Made by a program: the position numbers and the translations under genes. From the NCBI GenBank assembly GCA_900068845.1, contig CEFQ01000008.1:517358-581357 (forward strand): DNA of 64,000 nt. Direction: 5' to 3'. The stretch comes from Enterobacter ludwigii (GTDB lineage: Bacteria > Pseudomonadota > Gammaproteobacteria > Enterobacterales > Enterobacteriaceae). Under the pieces are notes generated by a model that saw only the letters and a list, made by a program, of their open reading frames with translations, was not told where the DNA came from and did no database searches. Every line of letters starts with the position of its first letter. The first letter of the stretch is position 1. Shown piece by piece: positions 8,363 through 14,979 of this stretch.

Positions 8363-9664
8363 TTAAGCCACCGGTAAGCCAAGGTTTTCACGCAGCGTGG
8401 CGAACTCGTAGTCGTCACGGAACAGGCCGCGACGGCGCAGTTCAGGGATCACCAGCTCAACAAACAGATCCAGCTGCTCGGACATGATTGCTGGCATGAT
8501 ATTGAAACCATCCGCGCCGCCCTCTTTCATCCACAGCTCGAAATCGTCGGCAATATCTTCGGCGGTGCCGACAATCACGCGGTGTCCACGTGAACCAGCA
8601 GCCACTGCCGCCAGCTCACGCAGCGTCAGATTTTCACGCTTCGCCATGTCGGTCATCAGTTTGACGCGACTCTGGTTACCTTCACCCAGCGGTACTTCTG
8701 GCACCGGACCATCCAGCGGGAACTGGCTGAGATCCATGCTGAAACGCAGCGACAGCTGGCGCAGACCGTTTTCGATGTCCACCAGCGTGTTGAGCTCTTT
8801 CCACAGTGCTTTGGCTTCTTCACGCGTGCGGCCAACAATCGGCATCACACCCGGCATAATGACCACGTGATCCGGATTACGACCAGCGGCAACCACCTGA
8901 TCTTTCTGCGAACGATAGAAGGTTTGCGCTTCTTCGAGGCTGGCGGCGGCGGTAAAGATCACTTCCGCAGTTTCCGCCGCCAGTTTCTGGCCATCGGCGG
9001 ATGAACCCGCTTCGATAATCACCGGACGACCTTGCGGCGAACGGGTGATGTTAAGCGGGCCTTGCACCTGGAAATGTTCGCCTTCGTGGTTAATCGGCTG
9101 AATTTTGTCATCAACAAAGTACGCGCCGGTTTCTTTGTTTGGCTGCACTGCGCCCTCTTCCCAGCCGGCCCACAGTTTTTCCGCCACTTCGAGGAACTCG
9201 CGCGCACGCGCATAACGCTCGGCGTGATTCGGCATATCATTGCGGCTAAAGTTGCGTGCCACATCGGCAGAAAACGATGTCACCACGTTCCATGCGGCGC
9301 GGCCACGGCTGATATGATCCAGCGAGGAGAAGCTGCGCGCCATCGTGAACGGATCGCTAAAGGTAGTGGATGCGGTGGCTGCCAGGCCAATGCGTGTGGT
9401 GTTCACCGCCAGCGCCGACAGCATGGTTAGCGGCTCGAGACGCGCCATGGTCGATGGCAGACGATACATGCTGGTGGCCAGCGCATCGCCGACGAAGAAC
9501 AGATCGAATTTACCGGCTTCGGCTTTTTTGGCGATGGTGATCAGCCAGTCAATGTCGGTAGGATCGCCGAGTTTTTCCGTCAGACGCCAGCCGCTAACGT
9601 GTTGTCCTACCGGTTGTACGAAAAGGCCTAAGCGGATGCGGCGTTGTTGTTGTGAGTTAGCCAT
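8363..9664 (-). CDS. LLM-class flavin-dependent monooxygenase (NtaA/SnaA/DszA family; YxeK-like)
   Basis: A 433-residue bacterial-luciferase-like monooxygenase of the nitrilotriacetate/sulfide monooxygenase branch. It has KFDLFFVGDALA near residue 53, LEPLTMLSALAVNTTRIGLAATAST, SRGRAAWNVVTSF near residue 137, and RPVIIEAGSSADGQKLAAETAEVIF. This branch uses FMNH2 from a separate reductase, and no reductase gene is nearby. AGGACA precedes the ATG. Its operon and the divergent N-acetyltransferase, M20D and MmgE/PrpD genes match the B. subtilis yxeK, L, P, Q gene set. There YxeK oxidatively splits the C-S bond of N-acetyl-S-(2-succino)cysteine. That substrate is inferred here from context. Confidence 0.87.
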   Translation of the reverse strand: MANSQQQRRIRLGLFVQPVGQHVSGWRLTEKLGDPTDIDWLITIAKKAEAGKFDLFFVGDALATSMYRLPSTMARLEPLTMLSALAVNTTRIGLAATASTTFSDPFTMARSFSSLDHISRGRAAWNVVTSFSADVARNFSRNDMPNHAERYARAREFLEVAEKLWAGWEEGAVQPNKETGAYFVDDKIQPINHEGEHFQVQGPLNITRSPQGRPVIIEAGSSADGQKLAAETAEVIFTAAASLEEAQTFYRSQKDQVVAAGRNPDHVVIMPGVMPIVGRTREEAKALWKELNTLVDIENGLRQLSLRFSMDLSQFPLDGPVPEVPLGEGNQSRVKLMTDMAKRENLTLRELAAVAAGSRGHRVIVGTAEDIADDFELWMKEGGADGFNIMPAIMSEQLDLFVELVIPELRRRGLFRDDYEFATLRENLGLPVA

Positions 9665-9697
9665 TAATTTGTCCTGGTCAATAAAAAGTGGTGCGTT

Positions 9698-10768
9698 TTA
9701 AAACGTGTTCTCGGTCGCCAGCAGCGCTTGTTCCAGCGCATCGGCTGAGATGCGGAAGGGCAGACGTTCAGCGCTGGCCGCCGGGAATTTGATGTGTTCC
9801 GCGATGGTGCGGATCGCCGCGGCGCGGTTGCCGGTTAAGGGTGCTAGCGTTAAAGGCATATCGTACTCACGCAGGAGCGCCAGCAGATCGGCATCCGGCA
9901 CGCCGTTATGTTCAATCAACGACTGCACCAGCAGGCTGTAACCCACCTTCTCGCCGTGCAGCCATTCGTGCAGTTCCGGCAGATGGGTGAGACGATTGTG
10001 GATGGCATGGGCAAAGCCCGGCGTCGGCAACACATCGCGTACGCTGTTGGCCAAACCGGCTAACACGATGTTGGCATCGATGATTTTCACCAGCTCCGGC
10101 GTTACCTGCTGCTGTTGGTTAGCGGCAACAGCCGCTGCACCCAGCTCGCGATAGAGATCCAACGCGCGTTTGGCGGTCATCACTTTGAGATCCAGCGCCA
10201 GATCGTTAGGATTATTACGTTGATAAGGGTAGAACTCGTAGTATTTTGCCAGCGCATCGACGATGCCGGCTTTTAAATAACGCACATCGCTGCGTGCAAT
10301 AATTTCGCTATCAACCAGCACCAAATCCGGCATTTTGCCCAGCGGCTGGCTGCGAACATGGCCGCCCTGTTCATTGTAAATGATGGCGATGGGCGACCAG
10401 GCCGCGCAGGTGGCGGCCACCGTCGCGAAGTTAATCACTTTGAGATCGGGCAGCTGGCTGCCGACCGCTTTCGCCGCATCCAATACGCGTCCGCCGCCCA
10501 CCGCAAACAGCAGTTCAGCACCTTGTTGCACCACATTGTGCTTCAGGGTTTCGATGGCGCCATCGGTACATTCGCCCGATAAATATTCAAGTTCCCAGCG
10601 AATACCGTTGGCCTCCAGGCTCTGCGTTAATTCCGGATTAACGGCCTGCCAGGCACGAGGAGAAGTAAAGATGCGAATATGCGAAGCGTAAGGTTTGATA
10701 AATTCACCGGCGCGCGCACGCAAACCGGATTCATGTGCGTATGCACGCGGAGATTTGATCGCTAACAC
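9698..10768 (-). CDS. Iron-containing alcohol dehydrogenase, GldA/HcxA-like
   Basis: A 356-residue group-III (Fe/Zn) alcohol dehydrogenase most like GldA and HcxA/YbdH. The NAD-binding GGGRVLDAAK is near residue 91, followed by NFATVAATCAAWSPIAIIY. Metal ligands are expected at KAGIVDALAKYYE (Asp), TPGFAHAIHN (His) and LHGEKVGY (His); all three segments are present. The start is a GTG with a good Shine-Dalgarno (AGGGTG). It is the first gene of the minus operon with the monooxygenase 33 bp downstream. HcxA acts on 2-hydroxy/2-oxo acids in E. coli. A similar step on an aminotransferase or monooxygenase product is plausible but not shown. Confidence 0.85.
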   Translation of the reverse strand: MLAIKSPRAYAHESGLRARAGEFIKPYASHIRIFTSPRAWQAVNPELTQSLEANGIRWELEYLSGECTDGAIETLKHNVVQQGAELLFAVGGGRVLDAAKAVGSQLPDLKVINFATVAATCAAWSPIAIIYNEQGGHVRSQPLGKMPDLVLVDSEIIARSDVRYLKAGIVDALAKYYEFYPYQRNNPNDLALDLKVMTAKRALDLYRELGAAAVAANQQQQVTPELVKIIDANIVLAGLANSVRDVLPTPGFAHAIHNRLTHLPELHEWLHGEKVGYSLLVQSLIEHNGVPDADLLALLREYDMPLTLAPLTGNRAAAIRTIAEHIKFPAASAERLPFRISADALEQALLATENTF

Positions 10769-10850
10769 GGCGTCACCCTGATTAAGAATAAGGCTATAAC
10801 GGATTAAAATTAAGATAATTCAGAGGGTTAATACAGAATAGTTATAGCGC

Positions 10851-10867
10851 TATGTATTTTCTGCATA
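10851..10867 (+). promoter_or_regulatory. Motif TATGTATTTTYTGCAT in divergent promoter (copy 1)
   Basis: TATGTATTTTCTGCATA is an imperfect 6-5-6 inverted repeat lying between the divergent Fe-dehydrogenase and N-acetyltransferase operons. A perfect ATAGCGCTAT palindrome abuts it at 10844-10853. The same 16-mer with one mismatch lies upstream of the amino-acid ABC transporter (23971-23986). The form (T-N11-A with dyad symmetry) suits a LysR-type regulator, but none is encoded next to it. Confidence 0.55.
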
Positions 10868-11000
10868 CTACGGTAAATAACGATTTAAGCAATGCAAAAC
10901 CGGCGATTTCATTTTCACAAATTCGCATTAGCTTAGTTATTTTTCACATATAGCGCGGTAAGGCTTTGCTGGTAATCTGATCTTTATGACTGCAAGCTCA

Positions 11001-11048
11001 ATCCGTAGCGGCGCAATTTATTGCGCGATAAATCGCGCCGCTACGGAT
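11001..11048. repeat. Palindromic repeat, family A (intact copy)
   Basis: A 48-bp near-perfect palindrome with arms ATCCGTAGCGGCGC/GCGCCGCTACGGAT around AATTTATTGCGCGATAAATC. It sits in the leader between the motif at 10851 and the acetyltransferase gene, so it would be transcribed as a hairpin. It is the best-preserved copy of the family in the window. Confidence 0.92.
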
Positions 11049-11099
11049 TGTGCATATTTTTTTTATTCGCCGCCTATTGGCGGTTTTCCGGGGATGTCT

Positions 11100-11645
11100 A
11101 TGTCACTTGAATTTCGTCAGGTTAGAGAAGACGAGGTGGAAACCTATCAGGCGCTCATGCATGCCGCGTATGCGCCCACGCTGGCACTGGGCATTAAGTT
11201 TGATGCCGCCACCGCCGATCGCGCGAAAACCCTGCGCCACCTGCAAAGCCACGGTGTTTATGCCCTTTATGCAGATGAGGTGATGGTCTCGTCCGTTACC
11301 GTGCGCTATCCGTGGGGACCGCTGCCCGGCCCCTTTGGCTTGCCACATATCGGCTGGTTCGGTGCGCATCCCGACTATCCCGGCAAGCAGTATGGCCGCC
11401 AGGTGCAGGATCGCCTCGAAGAAGACATTCTCTGGGGCAAATTACGCGCCCCCGCCGTTTCGCTTGGCACCGCCACCAGCCATCCGTGGCTGATTGACAT
11501 GTACCAGAAGCGGGGTTTCCAATTGATGCACACCACCGATCTCGGCAAAGGCCACATTACCCAATATATGAAGAAAGTACTGGATGCAGCCGCCCATGAT
11601 GCGTGGTTATCACGCCAGGCGGCGCAACAAGGAGTAAACGCATGA
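11100..11645 (+). CDS. GNAT family N-acetyltransferase (YxeL-like by context)
   Basis: I start this at the ATG at 11100 (181 residues; MSLEFRQVREDEVETY), with CCGGGG just upstream. Another in-frame ATG at 11094 is possible, but longer starts read through the palindromic repeat and are spurious. The GNAT fold is visible: beta-strand LEFRQVREDE, AYAPTLALG, MVSSVTVRY, and the acetyl-CoA segment GAHPDYPGKQYGRQVQDRLEEDI, where motif A is diverged. The C-terminal part is AVSLGTATSHPWLIDMYQKRGFQLM. Its TGA overlaps the ATG of the deacetylase (ATGA), implying coupling. An acetylase paired with a deacetylase and a sulfide monooxygenase fits N-acetyl protection of an S-substituted cysteine before C-S cleavage. 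Confidence 0.82.
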   Translation: MSLEFRQVREDEVETYQALMHAAYAPTLALGIKFDAATADRAKTLRHLQSHGVYALYADEVMVSSVTVRYPWGPLPGPFGLPHIGWFGAHPDYPGKQYGRQVQDRLEEDILWGKLRAPAVSLGTATSHPWLIDMYQKRGFQLMHTTDLGKGHITQYMKKVLDAAAHDAWLSRQAAQQGVNA

Positions 11646-12784
11646 GTCAATCACTCGACACCTTAGGCGAACAGCTGATCGCTTTCCGCCACGAACTGCA
11701 CCGTTTTCCCGAGCTCTCCAATGAAGAGTTTGAAACCACCGCACGTATTCGCCAGCAGTTAGAGCAACACCACATTCGCGTGCTGGATCTGCCGCTCAAA
11801 ACGGGCTTAGTCGCTGAAATCGGACCGGAAACAGGTCCGCTGATGGTGTTACGCTCTGATATCGACGCGCTGCCGATTGAAGAGCAGTCAGACGTTACGT
11901 TCCGCTCTGAACGTCCTGGCGTGATGCACGCCTGCGGCCACGATTTCCACAGTTCAGCGGCGCTGGGCGCGGCCATTCTGTTGAAACAGCAAGAAGAGAC
12001 ACTGCCAGGTCGCGTGCGCATTCTGTTTCAGGCCGCTGAAGAGACCGGCCAGGGCGCGCCCGACGTGATCGCCACTGGCGCGCTGAATGACGCGGTGGCG
12101 ATCTTCGGTATCCACAACGATCCGTCGCTGCCGCCGGGCGTGATTGGCAGTAAAGCCGGTCCGCTAACTGCAGCGGTTGATCGCTTTGATATCAGCATCA
12201 CCGGTATGGGTAGCCACGCCGCTAAGCCACATCAGGGCAACGATCCGATTGTGATCGCCGCGCAAATTGTCTCGGCAGCGCAAACGTTAATCAGCCGCAA
12301 TGCGCCCTCCGGCGACAACGCAGTGGTATCGATTACGCAGATTCACAGCGGCAGCACCTGGAACGTCATTCCAGACAGCGCCTGGCTGGAAGGCACGGTG
12401 CGCTCGTTTTCACAGGAGACGCGCGAACGTCTTGAGCAGCGCTTCCGTGAAATCGTGCAAGGCATCGGCGCAGCCTTTGCCGCCGAGGTGAAATTCAACT
12501 GGCATGCAGGTCCGCCGTCCGTGGTGAATGATGCGCATTGGGCGGATTTTGCCTTGCAGCAGGCCAGCGCAAGCGGCTTTGAGGCGCGCGTGGTCGAAGC
12601 CAGCCCGATTGGCGAGGACTTCGCGTTCTATCAGCAACAGCTGCCGGGTGCGTTCATGATGATCGGCACGGGCGAGCCCTATGCGCTGCACCATCCGGCC
12701 TTCCGCATCAATGATGATGTGCTGCTGCCCACGTCGCGCTACCTCGCTAATTTGGCGGTCGCGGCCTTGAAGAGCGTGAGCTGA
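11642..12784 (+). CDS. M20D amidohydrolase/N-acyl-amino-acid deacetylase (YxeP-like)
   Basis: The start is the ATG at 11642 overlapping the acetyltransferase stop; a longer reading frame upstream lacks support. The 380-residue product is a typical M20D (hippurate/IAA-amino-acid hydrolase, N-acetylcysteine deacetylase) enzyme. Metal-site residues are Cys98 and His100 (HACGHDFH), Glu133-Glu134 (AAEETGQG), His158 (GIHND) and a C-terminal His in YALHHPAF. The satellite domain begins at GMGSHAAKPHQG. It overlaps the next gene by one base (TGATG). In the yxe-like model it releases cysteine from N-acetylcysteine after the monooxygenase step. Other acyl-amino acids are possible. Confidence 0.87.
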   Translation: MSQSLDTLGEQLIAFRHELHRFPELSNEEFETTARIRQQLEQHHIRVLDLPLKTGLVAEIGPETGPLMVLRSDIDALPIEEQSDVTFRSERPGVMHACGHDFHSSAALGAAILLKQQEETLPGRVRILFQAAEETGQGAPDVIATGALNDAVAIFGIHNDPSLPPGVIGSKAGPLTAAVDRFDISITGMGSHAAKPHQGNDPIVIAAQIVSAAQTLISRNAPSGDNAVVSITQIHSGSTWNVIPDSAWLEGTVRSFSQETRERLEQRFREIVQGIGAAFAAEVKFNWHAGPPSVVNDAHWADFALQQASASGFEARVVEASPIGEDFAFYQQQLPGAFMMIGTGEPYALHHPAFRINDDVLLPTSRYLANLAVAALKSVS

Positions 12785-14097
12785 TGAACCTGACTGCCGC
12801 GCTGGCTGAGCGCATTGTTCACAGCAAACCGGATGCCGCCGCACGCGACGCGGCGCGCACAGGCGTGCGTGATTTTCTCGCCGTCAGCTGGCCGGTGCTG
12901 CAAGGCCAAGTGCCGGACAGCGGTTTACCGGCGCTGCGCAGCGTGTACGGCGACGGCAGTGCGCGATCCAATGCGTTGCTGCTGGGTTATGCCAGTCACG
13001 CGCTGGATTACGATGATTTTCATGCGGATTTTCGTGGACACCCCAGCGTGGTGATCTTGCCCGCGCTGTTTGCCTGGCAGCAACAGCGGCCTTCTGAGCG
13101 GGACCATTTCCTTGATGCTTATGCGATTGGCGTGGAAGTCGCCGGACGTTTAGGCCTCGCCGTTAGCCAGCAGCATTACGCATTAGGCAATCACAACACC
13201 GCGACACTTGGCACAGTTGCCGCCGCCGCCGCGCTGGCGCGTTTGCTGGCTTTGGATGTGACCGCCACCGCAACGCTGCTCGGCATCGCCACTACCCAGG
13301 CCAGCGGTTTGCGTGCGCAGTTTGGTTCGGCAGTGAAGCCGTTGCACGCTGGCTTTGCCGCAGAACGTGCGGTAACCGCGGCACAGCTAACGTTGGCAGG
13401 TTTTGAGGGTAAACAGGATGGCGTGATTGATGCGTTCATCTCTGCCACCAGCAACGGCCAGGCGCAGCCAGAAAAGCTGGTTGAGAACTGGGGGCAACCG
13501 TGGCGCATTGTCTCGCCAGGTCTTGAGTTCAAACCGTTCCCCACCTGCGCCGGTACGCACAGCGCCGCGGAAGCCACGCGCATTTTGCGCAATGAATGGC
13601 TGGCGAGCGGTAAATCCCTGGCGTCGTTGCTGGAAAGTATTCGCGATATTAGCGTGGCGTTTCCGCCCGGCGGCGATATCGCCGCCTCGGTGCGCGTGCC
13701 GACTAATGGCATTGAAGCACGTTTCAGTCTGGAATACGTGATTGCCGCGATGCTGATTTACGGCGATTTACGCTTGCAGGATTTTGCGGAGGGCGAGTTA
13801 AATCAAGAAGTGATGCCGCTGGCGGCCAAAGTATGTCGCGCCCCGGATAGTACTGCGCCGCCGGATGCGATTAATCCAGCGCTGCGTTTTCATCTGGTAA
13901 CGATCACGCTGCGAGATGGCTCACAGTTGCAGCATCGCCGCACACGTCAGCAATCGCTGGCCGATGCGGTCGATGTCGCAGGCAAACTGCGTGCGGCATT
14001 GCAGCAGGAATCTCCGCAACGCCGGCAACAGGTGCTCACCAGCAGCGAACTGGTTAATACCACACATTTGATGGCATTAACTCAGCTGCTACATTAA
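12784..14097 (+). CDS. MmgE/PrpD family protein (YxeQ-like)
   Basis: This 437-residue protein is of the MmgE/PrpD (2-methylcitrate dehydratase/cis-aconitate decarboxylase) fold. It has LLLGYASHALDYDDFHADFRGHPSVVILPALFA near residue 64, where the HALD-DF-D and GHPS active-site segments are characteristic. GVEVAGRLG, FGSAVKPLHAGFAAE and FKPFPTCAGTHSAAEA follow. Family members dehydrate, isomerise or decarboxylate tricarboxylate-like substrates. A member acting next to succinyl-cysteine chemistry is attractive because the leaving group is a C4 dicarboxylate. The role of YxeQ itself is, to my knowledge, not established. It is last in the plus operon, and its stop overlaps the stop of a convergent small gene. 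Confidence 0.85.
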   Translation: MNLTAALAERIVHSKPDAAARDAARTGVRDFLAVSWPVLQGQVPDSGLPALRSVYGDGSARSNALLLGYASHALDYDDFHADFRGHPSVVILPALFAWQQQRPSERDHFLDAYAIGVEVAGRLGLAVSQQHYALGNHNTATLGTVAAAAALARLLALDVTATATLLGIATTQASGLRAQFGSAVKPLHAGFAAERAVTAAQLTLAGFEGKQDGVIDAFISATSNGQAQPEKLVENWGQPWRIVSPGLEFKPFPTCAGTHSAAEATRILRNEWLASGKSLASLLESIRDISVAFPPGGDIAASVRVPTNGIEARFSLEYVIAAMLIYGDLRLQDFAEGELNQEVMPLAAKVCRAPDSTAPPDAINPALRFHLVTITLRDGSQLQHRRTRQQSLADAVDVAGKLRAALQQESPQRRQQVLTSSELVNTTHLMALTQLLH

Positions 14098-14318
14098 AGC
14101 GTTTCGACGGGCTCCAGCGCATCCTGAATGGCATCGGCCAGATTTGCGATCTCATTGGCAACCGCCTGCAAATCCCACGATGCCTTTGATCCGCTGGCAG
14201 AGGTTGAGGCGCTCACTGACTCTTTTGCCACTGCTAAGGCTGCAGCGACCGCAACGGTACGCTTATGCTGCTCAACTGTGACGCCAATCGCTGGCTGTGT
14301 GAAATAGTCGTTGACCAT
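14094..14318 (-). CDS. Small Ala/Ser-rich hypothetical protein
   Basis: A 74-residue protein I do not recognise. It has a strong Shine-Dalgarno (GAGGGAGAG about 7 bp before ATG). It begins MVNDYFTQPAIGVTVEQHKR, followed by an Ala/Val-rich helix, a Ser/Ala segment, and an acidic C-terminal helix (AVANEIANLADAIQDALE). No signal peptide or hydrophobic anchor is convincing; the middle could be amphipathic. It overlaps the MmgE/PrpD stop tail to tail by 4 bp. A second small minus-strand ORF lies just upstream (14433-14555), so the two may form a pair placed before the large fusion gene. Confidence 0.6.
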   Translation of the reverse strand: MVNDYFTQPAIGVTVEQHKRTVAVAAALAVAKESVSASTSASGSKASWDLQAVANEIANLADAIQDALEPVETL

Positions 14319-14369
14319 CGTATCTCTCCCTCAAGTGCTAAAAAAATAAATGAATTCAGGAGAGGTATT

Positions 14370-14399
14370 ATGGGGCAATTACAGCAGAGTGCTATCTAA
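14370..14399 (+). other. Nine-codon ORF with strong ribosome-binding site
   Basis: AGGAGAGG stands 6 bp before ATG, and nine codons follow (MGQLQQSAI, then TAA). It lies between two divergently spaced small genes. Too short to call a gene; it could be a leader peptide, a decayed gene start or chance. Confidence 0.25.
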
Positions 14400-14402
14400 A
14401 TA

Positions 14403-14425
14403 GTGAGCCGCCACTGGCGGCTCAC
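14403..14425. terminator. Hairpin after small acidic ORF
   Basis: A perfect 11-bp stem GTGAGCCGCCA/TGGCGGCTCAC with a one-base centre, starting 7 bp past the stop of the minus-strand small acidic ORF. The downstream sequence on that strand is T/A-rich (TATTTAG) but is not a true T-run. It is a plausible terminator for that gene. Confidence 0.55.
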
Positions 14426-14432
14426 GCCATTT

Positions 14433-14555
14433 TCAGATTTTAGGTTGCTGATCTTCTGGGAATTCAGTATCGCGGGGTAAATCATCATCTTCGTCGGGTA
14501 ATGGTTCATCATCACCTGGCAGGGGAATTACATCATCATCTGGACGCTCTGACAT
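14433..14555 (-). CDS. Small highly acidic 40-residue protein
   Basis: A 40-residue ORF preceded by ACGGAGGTACC-ATG, an almost ideal Shine-Dalgarno. The product begins MSERPDDDVIPLPGDDEPLP and continues with further Asp/Glu/Pro-rich sequence, ending QQPKI. It has roughly one Asp or Glu in every three residues and about one Pro in five, with no hydrophobic core, so it is probably disordered. A GC-rich hairpin follows its stop. Function unknown. The ribosome-binding site, composition bias and terminator-like hairpin together argue that it is real. Confidence 0.62.
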   Translation of the reverse strand: MSERPDDDVIPLPGDDEPLPDEDDDLPRDTEFPEDQQPKI

Positions 14556-14843
14556 AGGTACCTCCGTAAACCCGAAATGGGTTAATTAAATTGTAGTAAT
14601 AAAATAAATTTAAAAGCACCCTTCTCTCCATTATGTGAGTTAAGCGTAAGAATTAATTTAACTATATCATTTAAAGACTCACCTGCCGCTTCACTTATAT
14701 AACCAGAACTCACGCTGTGCTTATTTTCTTTTCAGCTCAGTCATTTGCGTTAAGCCAAAGCGTGGTTATAATTTTAATTGGTTTTTCCAAAAAATGTGTC
14801 GTTTAGATACGCAGTCTAACGATCGGTAAATGACCGCACATAT

Positions 14844-14885
14844 CGTAGCAGCGAGATGTATCGCGCAATAAATTGCGCCGCTACG
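14844..14885. repeat. Palindromic repeat, family A (diverged left arm)
   Basis: CGTAGCAGCGAGATGTATCGCGC followed by AATAAATTGCGCCGCTACG. The right arm is intact and the left has several changes. It lies in the 424-bp gap before the large fusion gene; the rest of that gap is AT-rich with no gene that I can see. Confidence 0.85.
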
Positions 14886-14979
14886 AGATGTGCGCAGATA
14901 AATATTTATGCGTACCACTTAATTAATAAATTAAATTCTCTCACTTTTTATTTCCTGAATTCTATTCCGGGGGAACACC

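Noticed and set aside
10986..11099. N-terminal extension of the GNAT acetyltransferase from the upstream ATG at 10986
   Set aside because: The extension is translated palindromic repeat DNA and lacks a ribosome-binding site; the family fold begins at MSLEFRQVRE.
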